In this document: positions 47,501-59,500 of the stretch, piece after piece
Numbering within the stretch: position 1 is the stretch's first letter
Layout of the letters: each line of letters begins with the position of its first letter
Assembly (NCBI GenBank): GCA_914767715.1
Contig: OU612065.1
Location: 12,772,001-12,836,000, forward strand
Origin: Membranipora membranacea
Lineage: Eukaryota > Bryozoa > Gymnolaemata > Cheilostomatida > Membraniporidae
Direction of reading: 5' to 3'
DNA length: 64,000 nucleotides
The notes under the pieces: model-generated
The model's input: the letters and a program-made list of their open reading frames with translations, nothing else
Database searches by the model: none
Told to the model about the DNA's origin: nothing
Made by a program: the position numbers and the translations under genes

Positions 47501-50500
47501 TATATATTGATTTTTGGGAAGCCTACAGGACTTGAGTGGAGTTTTTAGGATGTAAGCCAGCAGTATACTAACATCGTATCTGTGTCAGAAAGAGCCAAAA
47601 AGTCATCATGTAGAGTCGGACGGTGGGCAAGAGTCCGGGGGTGGGGGGCTCATACTAAGAGTGACATATCTTGTTACATTTCTATTTATAGCCAACCACA
47701 ACTTATGGTCTGGCAGGTATTTATATAGCTTCTATCTCATGCCCAGTCAAGAGAGGTTGATTCAAATATGTTTAGTTGTAAGTAATTTATAGCAGTAAAG
47801 AATGTCTTTAAATGTTGAACTATTGTTCTAGTACTGTGCCAGCCAAGCCTAAAAGCTTTGCAGCACAGGAACAGCAAACTACACCCCCTGGGAAATAGCC
47901 TGGATTTCGACCTGGAGAGCTGCTGATATTACTGACTGTATTTTATGAAATTAAAACTTTGGCAGGAATGTTTTTCTTCCCCAGCAATTTCCATTCTTTA
48001 TTTCACAACTCAGTCCTTAATTTTGAAAAATATGAACTTCCGTTGGCAGGTTTTATCACAATGATCCCTAAAATCTTTTAATTTTTAGGGATAACGAAGT
48101 AACAGGTCATCACTAGACCTTCTATATCATTGCTAGACACATTGGTAGGCATGTACAAGTTGGAACAATCCCTGAGCATATTGGTGGTTTGAGCTGTCAT
48201 GTCTAGATACTTTGATGAGGGCGTCGTTCACATGCATCAATCTCGGTCGTAGAGAATTGTTGCTTCATATGGTACTGAAGGTTAAAGTTGATACGGTATT
48301 TCCACTCACTGTTCTTAAAGTGAAGGTGCAGCAGTTACCACAGAGGTATCAGTCCTGTGTGACATCATGACAGTACTGCACATTCAGGATCAATGTGCTC
48401 TCATATGTAGGAGATGGCAAAAGTCAAGCTCTTCTAAGAGCTTGAAAATCTCATTTAGCACTGATTTTGCTCAAAAATTCACAAACCTTCCTCTTCTACA
48501 TCCAATAAACTGTAAGTAGTGGACTCCATATCAGTGAGCGGCTGTTCATGTTTTATCTGGACTCCGTCCCGCTCCTCAAAGATACCAGCCATATGAGGCG
48601 TTGCTAGTCTCTGCCAGTGGTGTAAGGTAGCAGACCCCTCCATAGGCTTAACAATCTGGAGCTTCTCAGGCATTCTATAACCGAAACTAGAAGCCGAACC
48701 GTAGCCTGAGAGCTCAGATTCAGGGCTGGGACTGCGGACTGTAGGTGTGCTTGCACCACTCCATTCCCTATAACGCAGGTAAACTATCAAGACCAAGGAA
48801 TGAGTTTATGCAATAGAAAGTAGAATGGAAGAGACATTATATCCTTGTTTGTTTGTCACCTTCTGGCAGGCAGGGCCATCACACCCTAAAAATTTCCACA
48901 AAGTTGCAGGAATTTCCAACACCGGTTTTAATTGCCATTACCTGTTTGCCAGTATTAAATATTTACCACTCATGAACAAAGCTCCTGCTGAATGGAAATT
49001 TGTATTACCATTCATTACTTTTCAGTGAAAAACTTACAGATTCAGTTGTGGCAGTTTGCTAGAAGACTGCACTGTATCAGTAGACTGAGTAGACTGAGTA
49101 GACTGCTGACTGATGTGCCTCTCGCGTAGCTCATACTCCTTCTCACTGGCCTCATTTTGGCGTCTCAGAGATAACCGCTTCAGAGCAGCATCCAGATCCT
49201 TGGAGCCTGGGATTCCAGGCCTCCCGAGGTTTTGTCTGTAAACAGAGGGCATTGACACAATAGAAACATAGTTTATATTGCATCACCATTTCCTAATAAT
49301 TATATTGTATGGAATATTTTTTCTCACATATAAATGAAATGCTCAAGTATTGTGACGGCGGCGTAATTGCTACGGACTATCCCAATCACAAAATCTCATT
49401 ACAGCTTGGGGATAAATCATGATTATCTTTTTATCTAATGTAAGCGTATCCAAGGAGTTAGAGACTCCTTGGCGTATCTAACAAAGACATTTTAGCGTTT
49501 AATTTTAAGGACATACCTGTGACGTTCTATTTCATCAAAGAAAAGCCCAGAGGGTCGGGATGATGATGCAGTTGCATTAGCAGGTTTTATTGGTGCGTTA
49601 GTGATTGTTGATATACCGCTGATCATACTAGTAGTGAGAGGACTATCCACAGCTCTCCGTGTAGCGGACCCAGGTATAGGGGCGACAAGTAACGGGTTCA
49701 CCCCTTTCTTATTCACCCCTGGAAGTCTACCTGAGCTACTGCTCATTGAAGAGGACATACTTGGCGGTCGACTAGATAGTTTTCTGACATACTGAGCAGT
49801 TTCTAACGCTTTGCTATTAGATTTCCTGTAGAAAGAAAGAGTAAGGAAAGTTAAGAAATGAAGTTATGGGACAATGTTTCTGCTCTTACTTCATGAAGTG
49901 TTTCATTCTCCGACATGCTTTTATTACTGTGTTTTCCTGTTTTTTTTGTCTGTGCAACAGTAGAAAAAAGAGGTTGTCATACCATAAAGGGAACGCGCTG
50001 AACATGCTAATTATAGAAATATATTTCTACCCTCAAGTAATGGAAGGCATAGGTGGATACGACATAAAAATGAAAATGTAATAAACCTAGTAGCCCCAGA
50101 TTTATAAGTCAAGCACCGATTGGGAAACAGGAGTGTCTGAGCGGTCGAACGCTGTTAGAAGTCGTTAGAGAGTGTGACGAGTAGGAGATTCATAGCTATC
50201 AAGGTGTCAAGGCTCCTGGTATCATGCTTATCAAACCCAACTACTCCAATCTTCAGAGTTCAACAGCTAGAAAGATCAGCTATCAACCGCCTTGACATAT
50301 TCAGTCTATACGAAAAGGAGCTTATTATTATATTAATATTATTTTTTGATATCTCATTTCCATTGGTAGATTAGAATCATCTCTATGGTATATGATATAC
50401 AATGGTACGATGTGGATAAAGGTGCAGATAACACAGGTGCAAGGCCACGCCACGAGGCTGTATACCGAGAAGGATGAAACGACATGATGTACATGCTTTT

Positions 50501-53500
50501 CACAGCATAACCCTGGAGACCTTTATCAAGGTTCAGTGCTGAACCCACTCCCAAATTCACATATGATACTGCAGTGACAAGCCCAGCCAACGCATAAACA
50601 AACGTATCTGACTATTATGAATTAATAGTTTTAAACTGTTCCACAAGAGTTGTCCTTCTCTCTCTCTCTGCACACGGCGTAGAACCATCTTTGGTATGTT
50701 AACTCTTTCAGATCCGGCATCTGCACCTTTGAAAACTCATGGAGACATGGCTTGGACGAGAATTTTCGGTTTCAGAAAATCATGCCTGATTTGTCAATAA
50801 CTATTTTTGAAATTTATCATGGATCTCGTCACCATAAATGAGAAAAATCAGCTTTCGAACCAATAATGACACGAAACACAATGTCCCTGTAGATTTCCAA
50901 TAATGCAGATGCCGAAAGTCATTTGAACATACAGTGGGTAATTCTCCAGATGAAAGCATTTTTATTGTAATTAGAATGAACAAGCTGTCGAATCACCCCC
51001 CCCCCTCCACCTCATACACCAACGTTAATGGGTGAACTGGCGACATTGGACAAACTTAAATATACTCTAAATCTTAAGTCAACAAAGATTGTTATTGGAT
51101 TGCGAGGTGGCCACCAATTTCCCATGAAGTCATACTAGAAGGAAAATTTAGAGCCATTAAGAGCACTTCGCACCTTCAGTGTATATCCACTCATAGATGG
51201 ATGTCCTATTCTACAGCGGATATCGGTTGTAAGTGATCATGTATTTCAAGCCAGTTGAAGCAACAACCTGACTCTATCTTCATACAAGACTCCTTGCATA
51301 AGGTGTCTATACCCATTCCCCCATACCCGACAGTTGACATATAAAAACGAGGCTTGCTCGGCCTACACAAGAATACAACAGAGGAGTGGTTTCTTTCTGC
51401 TAAGGAAGCCTTAGTTAAAATTTTCTAACACTGTACATATTTTTTAGCCTGAAATGCTGTAATATTTCAGTGTCAGAATATTGCATAACTCCTGCAGACC
51501 TATCTGCCAGACTATATATTAATTTGGACTTAGTTTTTAAGCATGAATTTTGTCATGCTTACTTAGGGAACCTACTTCATTCTTAGAAGCCACTGATTTA
51601 TAGTTTTAATTTAATGCATTAATTTATTTAATTGGAATAAACTGTCTGATATGTTGACATAATATGTTTTCAACAGTGTTGCCTAAATTGAAGCTTTATC
51701 TTTCATAAAAATGGGCAAACACCAGTTTATTTTTCGAATTAACATAACTTCTTAGAAACTTGTGCATTTTATCACATTGAAACCACAAATTTCCAAATTA
51801 ATAAATAATTTATTTGAAGATACTGAGTGCTTTGTAAATATACGTTTTTAAAAGAAACATATGCAGTCTACCTGAGTAAATTCTGTGTCTCCCGATGAAA
51901 TTCTACTGAAGGTCACTAATCATCACCCTCAAAATTAAAAAGTAACCCTTGTTTCCATATGACTGCTTGCCTCTTCATTATCAGCCGTTGATAAATGAGA
52001 ATGTCATACCTATTTTAGTATTTTCCTATCTTTAAGTGGTATTTATAATCTTTGTCTAATGGCTGGTTCACATTGTCCCAGATGACACTAGGATGCCATC
52101 CCAGATGCTTATCCCAGATGGTCCCAGTCACATTATAACATTCATCCCAGATAGCCATCCCAGATAGCCATCTCAGATAGCCATCCCAGATAGCCATCCC
52201 AGACAATGTGAACCAGAAAATGACACTATCCCAGACTGTCTGGGATAGCATCGGGAAAGTTTGACGCTTACGAACTTTCCCGATGCTATCCCAGACGGAC
52301 CCAGACAGTCTGGGATTGTGTCATTTTCTGGTTCACATTGTCTGGGATGGCTATCTGGGATGGCTATCTGGGATGGCTATCTTGGATGAATGTTCTAATG
52401 TGACTGGGACCATCTGGGATAAGCATCTGGGATGGCATCCTAGTGTCATCTGGGACAATGTGAACCAGCCATTAGTCATTACTTGAAAACCATGCTGGTC
52501 GATGACAAACGAATCTTCTTCGTTCACATGCTAAGCATCGAAATTGACAACTAGAATCGAATTTAGAGGTCGTTAACAACATTGCAGTGGCTGCTCTTCA
52601 GCTCAGAGGGACATGCACGATTTATGGTGAAAGTAAAAGCTCCTCCCTGACATCATATTAGAAGGCATGTTTCAAGGCATCAAGAACATTTCACACCTTC
52701 TACGTATAGTCATCTATATACGAATAACCGATTCTACAGCGGATATCGTGTTATAAAATGATCATTTATGTCAAACAGGTTCAAACCACTTCATCTTTGC
52801 AGGTTGATATTAATATTTGAGAAACCTGTTAGTCGATGAGTAAGCGGTATTTTTGTATTGCTACAAGCATCGAAATTGGAAACTAGAATAGAATTTGGAG
52901 GTCGTTGGCAACATTGCAATGGCGGCTTTAACAGTCCAGGGGGGACCTGTGCCACCTAGTGTGAAAGCTTCCCTTTACATTGTAATAGACCTCACGTGGG
53001 ACCATATACAGTTAAGGGAAAAAGAAGACGAAATATATAATTTTCAAGTAACATATTGAACAACTTGAATCATGAAGAGAAGGGAGATGAGGAGTCACAG
53101 TGCTTAAATGAATATGACAGTGATATATGATATATATATTTTTGCAGCTGACAGTTAGTGCTCAGACGTATTTCTAATATCTAAAGAAATGCTTTAATGT
53201 TACTTTTAACTTCACTTTGCTTGCAGCAATTGCAAATGTGTGATATGGAAAAGAGACCTGATATTATTACCTCACAATGGCAGTAAAAATGAAAATACAT
53301 ACCTCTGTTCATCGCGATCAACACTGTTCAGAGATTCAAGTTCGGCAGCGAAAGATCCTTCAGGGGGTATGTAACACGGTCCGGAATAATACCTGTTGGT
53401 TGCAACTCTTGGGCTTGATTTGAGTTTTAACTGATCCACCTCGTGCTTTGTACTGTCTAACAGATCTTTACATTCCTTGTATTTTTCTCGCAACTCAAAG

Positions 53501-56500
53501 AGCTGAAAATATATTCAAGCAACGCAACACTGTACTTAGCACATCATTTCAAGAGTAGATTTGAATTATTTCAGTTGTCCGGAGTATTTAACCAGTTTAA
53601 ATGAGATTAAAAGCCATAGACATATTTGTTCACGTTAAAAATGGTCAAAATTAATTTTTATATTTTCAATGGCCAGAAAAAAACAAGGTATTTATTGCTA
53701 TACAATGTGAACATTGCGAGCTATAGATCAAATCTCCCAACCTCCGAGGTTAATTCTTGTTGGATTTCATTAGAAGTTTTGATGGTTTCTTTCATGTCCA
53801 GATTTTCTATAGTGAGTTCTTTCAGTTTCTGCTGTCCGCTGACCAGCTGCTGAATGACTCTGGAGCACTCCTCCTGACATTTTATCAGATCAACTCCTTT
53901 CTGGTCAACTTCAGCTTGCAACTCTCTTATTCTAATCTGGGCATCGCCTGAAAGAAAGTGGACATAGCTGATAATAAGACTGATATCCATGCCCCCCCCA
54001 TCACTAAAATAAGGGCAATGCCGATTTCAAGAGGGTTGTGAATAGTGATGCACAGAACACTCACGTAGGCTACAATCATATGATGACAAACTGCAGCACT
54101 TCTTGTTGTGCCACATCCGCATTGCGATCAACCAATGTCCATTCTAATGCCTAATTTCACACAATTCTGCCTTCTTTCACGATCAAAATCAAAGAATAAT
54201 GTTGGCTGGAATGTAAGTACGTCATGATAAAGTCACAGTGCTGAGACATATATATATATACACTTTTATTGGCAACCAAAGTCATCTCATTCGAAATAGA
54301 AAGACATGAACTTTCTATTCCCGTTCAGAAGGTGAAGGACAAAGAGAAGACTCACTCAGCTGCTGAATACAGTCTTTGGTTAAATTCTGTTCATGCTGCT
54401 CTATCTGCTGAGTTTGCTCAGCAAGGTTTGATATTTCAGATCTCAAATTAGAATTTTCCTCCTCCATGGATGACAACTTCTTCTGTATAAGCTCAACATA
54501 TTTGGAGCTGCTGGTTTCCTTTCTGTGTAAAAGAATATTGAATTCATGTTAGCTTCGTTATATTGGTATAAAATAATAAGTTTTCCTATGAAATGGGATA
54601 TCATTATATAAGAATATAGATATACAACAATTGTGTATATATATACTTTCTTATTAGAATAGACCATAGAAATAGAGCCAATAGAAACCTAAGCCGCTCT
54701 TGGGAGTCGTTCCACTTTTCGTGAATCTCCTGTATATAAGAAATCAGTGGTAGGGATTTGTTCAAGAATGATATAGAATGAACTTAAAGGTTGATAGACA
54801 AGAAATGTCTTCAGAGCATAATGGATGTCAGATTTGGAATCCCAATGGCTCATTACATTCTATCACTCTGCTGCAATCAAGTGTTGAGATATAGGCAACA
54901 ATATCCGATGGTTGTAAAAACAAAATGTTATGGGATATCCCCTAAGCTGTGACATCGATAGAGGGAATTCCCTACAGGTCACATGACACATTGCATCGAT
55001 AAGCATTAAGTATTTTAGTATTCTAGTATCTAATCAAGCTCTAATCAAGAACTTCTAAACCCTCACATGAGCCTATAGAGAAGTATGTTTGGAGTGTCTC
55101 CAACCGACTACAAAAGCCTCTGCTTCCAAAAATTATTATTATTAACTCACATAATGAACATCACACATCATCATTGAACTCTATCGATGTCATCAAATTT
55201 TTTGAGTTATCTCCACCTAACTCCAAATTTCTTTTACACACTTTTGGGAACAACCTCTAGAATATGATACTGATAGCCTTGCAAAAGGATGGACAGTTGT
55301 AATGGAGTATGGAGATTCTAAATCTGACATCTATTATGCTCTGAACATATTCCTTGTCTATCAATATTTAATGGGCTAGCTGAAAAACATAACACAACAA
55401 GCTATAAATCCCTACCACTGATTTTGGTGAACCAGTAATAACGAAAACCACAAAAACTGATTAGGCATCTATTTTTCCGATGTCTATGGAATAGACCCAT
55501 AGGTATTTTTATGTTTATGTGCATATCACCCAATTTGCTGAATTCTAATGCTGTTCTAATTGGTTACTGCATATTTTTTTTTAAAATGGTATCCTGTGGA
55601 ACCCAATAGATGTCAATAATCAATACTATCTGTTTTGCTAATTTTTTTTTTTTTATGTATGTTGGGGTGTCAAAAATCTCAGGAGGTCCCCTTCAGTAAC
55701 ACTAGCGCCTGTCGTAAGCTTCATCAGACAGCAGCAGCATTCACCAAGCATTAAATGGACAAACTGTGCCTGACACTCTCCGAGCACCTTAATCTCTTAT
55801 AACAGCTTCTACTGAACTAGGCCATTGGATAAGGAATTTCCCTTAAAAACACTCGTTTGTAAACTGAATTAATGAATGAAGCCATTGCCATACACGTGTG
55901 TATGACTCACGTTGGTGAGGGATTTCGGCCATCTGTTTGTTCCTCCGCTGTGAGTAACTGGAGAAGAGTCTCCTTTTGTATTAAATCATGTTTCAACTGT
56001 GACGTCTAAAAGCATAAAATAATATACAATATATTATAGAAAACGCTATTTTTAATGATTCTGTATACTCATGCCTATAATTAGCTGGCTTTATATTAAT
56101 CAGACTGTGAATGAAATTATTTCCATTGGTCACCACTATAAATGTATGATGTCCAGCTATATTTGTAAATTTATTTTCACTACGTGGTGTTAAGAGCAAG
56201 AAACTTTACAGGGCATCCCATTAAGTACAATCGTCCCCGGACATGAAAAATATCCATACCAAATCACCGATATGGCACATACTGAGCAGATCTAGTGTTA
56301 AGTTTTGCCTAGCATGATTCATTCATAAATCAAATTAAATCAGATTACACAGAGGCCACAGCCCGGTATTGGAATTTCTCCCAATGGGGCAAGAAACTGG
56401 CGAGAAACCTGCATGTCAAATAAGTAACGCTGCCTGAACTCTCAGAATCCATCTCTGATTGTAATCTCTCTGATCATACCGGTTCAATACATTGGTAAAT

Positions 56501-59500
56501 TTTGAATGTCTAGATCTTGATCATGCTGACACAATGTGTACATAGTGATTTTCACAGGTTTGAATCCTTCCCAATATAATTAACACGTTATTACTGGAAC
56601 CCTGTACCCTGGAGGGCTGTACCCTTTTCACACAAGCCCCAAAAGAGTCAGAAACAGGAAGATATAACTGATACAACAAAATTCCCAATAAAAATTAACA
56701 GGCTATTACTGGTTCCCTGGAACCATTGTGAGCTGCAATCCTTTCACACGCATGCCTCAAAAGAGTCATCAACAGGGGATAAAACAGATTACAAAATTAC
56801 AGGTACCACTCATTATCCTGAGAAACGTGTAAGTATGTATTTCACAATAATCCAAAAAGTTTGGTGCTTGTTTTTTGTTTCAGATTAGCCTATCAGTATT
56901 TTGACAACATTACTGTTAGTAAATCATGCAGAAACACAAGACAAGCAGCACCAACATGATGAACAGTGACATTGTAATATGTTTTGCTTCTAATCTGGAT
57001 AGTGGGTGGTCCCAGTAATTTTGTCATGTCTACTAAAATGAGGATGTGGGGGGGGGGGAGGAGGGATGGGGGAGGAGGGTAAAGAGGGGGGAAGGTTGAA
57101 ATTTGTGGTCAAGTACGTTACCTGTTCCTGATAAGATATCAGATCTAACTCAAGCTGTTCACATTTATCTACCAGACTTTTGTTTTGCTCCAACAAAGTT
57201 TGCCCAATGCGAGCAGCCAACTCCAAGTCTTTCTCTTTCTATCGAAAAAACAAGAGTATAAGCAATATTAACAACCAAACCAGAACTCTGAATGAGAGAT
57301 ATTCGGAACAATATGAACTAAGAATTTTGTCTTAAAATAGCTTGTTGGAGCAAATCATCATTCTACTTGCAGGATAGCCTTGTGACATAGTCTATCTCTG
57401 CAGACCAGCGATGGTGAAGCTGCCTTCCGTCATACAAGGCAACTCCTGAAGTTCAATGTAAATATGACATTTCTATTCTATTGCATTTTGTATTGAATTA
57501 TTTTTATGAATGAGTATCCTGGTACAATAAGCATTAATTTTATATCATGTAAGTCATTTTAGTAGAATGTCAATTGAGTTCACAACATATTCTGTATGAC
57601 AGTCAAATATACAAATGTTCTGGAAAATTCAAACTTCTTTCAATTTCTATTTTATACCTACAGCTTTACATGAATGTGATCATTCTATCAATATGTATTC
57701 ATTTGCAACCATTTCTGAAAATCGTCCTTCTCTCACAAGCACTGAACTTCTGCCGTGTACCATTTCTGGTCAGAAATGCAGTACAGGCCTCAGAATATCT
57801 TAATTACAGCCAAATGTTTCATGTTATGTTTCTATTTCATAATTCTTTTCCTGATTTAGTTGACCCTAGCTGCATTGTCCCAATATTCTATTATGATAGT
57901 CTGTCCCAATCTTCATAGATATGATCTTACCTCTTCTAAGAGACGAGTGACCGCTTCTATATCATCGAAGACTTTCGTCATTTGACTCACTCGTTCACCA
58001 CAGATTACTAAAATACAACCAACAACATTGTAGTATTGAACACAAATGTCAGCAGAAGATGCATAGTCATGGCGGGATAGGACTACACTTCAATGTACAT
58101 GATAAATCCCTAAGGGAAAGAGTAATACCATCTGAGATAATGCATAGACAGAAGGAAGTTGAAGAGTGAAGAAATATGTTTGTGAGCATTGCGAGCATAG
58201 ACTTCATAATAAAGTCTATGATTGCAACATTCATAAATAATGTTGTTTTAAAAAAACTGAAATCATAGTATGAAGTGGGAAACCTAAAATTATGATAATA
58301 ACTATGATTACACTGGTTACACACTGGATTATTACCCATGCTACTTTTCACACCACTGTCCCATCAGCTATCAGGCCTAGCTTAGCCTGGGAATGTGGAA
58401 TATCTTTATATTTGAGTTGAAAAGCCTGACCAGGTCTTTGTGATCAGTCAACTTTGTGTGTAAGGTGAGTGAGTGACCATGAATTGGTTGTAAATACCGG
58501 ATCAAAAGGTCATTGGGTAACTTGACGTAACTAAACCTCTAACACAATCACTTCCTTCCTCTTAACAAGAAGTTAGATGATTCATAAGATCACATCCAAT
58601 TCCTTGCTCTACATGAATGTCCCATCCTCAGCAACATCCCTCGCTTTTTTGACGTTACAAAACACATCACAATATTTTACTGGATTAGAGTGGGAAATGC
58701 ATGGTGACAAATCCACATACACATAATTTGGAGTGAAGATTGTTAGGGAGTGTCAATAACTCATAGCACAAAACAGTAAGAAGCTCAAAACAAAAGCATA
58801 TGAAAAGTACCCTTATCCAACAAGGCTGCCGATTTAGAGGTTTGCGCTGTATCCATCATGCATGGTTCTCTACAATATGCAACAACTAAAGAAACTCAGT
58901 ACAAATAAATACTAGTATATTCTTCATATATATGAACTCCTACTAACAAATAAAAAAAAAACTACAAATACAACACAATGATGAATCACCACTATCGGGA
59001 CCAGCATACACGCATCATGCATGAGCTATGGCAGCAAGCTGAAAGCCTGATTATATTGTGTGATATTTTTCTCATGTTTATCTTCTTATGAAATGATTGA
59101 TTCTCTGAATTGAATATCATACCAATGAACTCCAATGATCATACCATAGGTAACATTATAACACAAAGCAAGGATATACAGAGGGGACACTTCACTGATA
59201 GTTTTAACGCCTGCGGTTTTTTAATCACTCGGATAATGTGCACAACTAGATGCCAAAAACTCACGATCTCTATATGCTGCAATGGCATTTTTTCTGCAGA
59301 CATACCTACCTATGTAAAATTTGGAAGGTATCCAGGTCGCCGATTTTCCCCCAGTAAATAAAAATCTGCAGACACCATAACTATTGAAGTGTCCCCTCTG
59401 TATAGCCTTACTCAGTGATTTTAATCTACTTGCCCTAGTCAGTCACATACATTTAATGATGCCACATGTAGACGATATACATATTCTTATTCTATGATAT

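Noticed and set aside
50128-50200. tRNA gene or tRNA-derived SINE
   Set aside because: TGTCTGAGCGGTCGA resembles an A box of a Leu/Ser tRNA, but no cloverleaf closes and no good B box follows at the right distance. A very old SINE remnant remains possible.
54689-54729. Possible 41-nt TRAK exon on the minus strand
   Set aside because: It has plausible splice dinucleotides, but including it breaks the frame into the next exon, whereas exons 55911-56005 and 54356-54522 join directly in frame and match the TRAK pattern.
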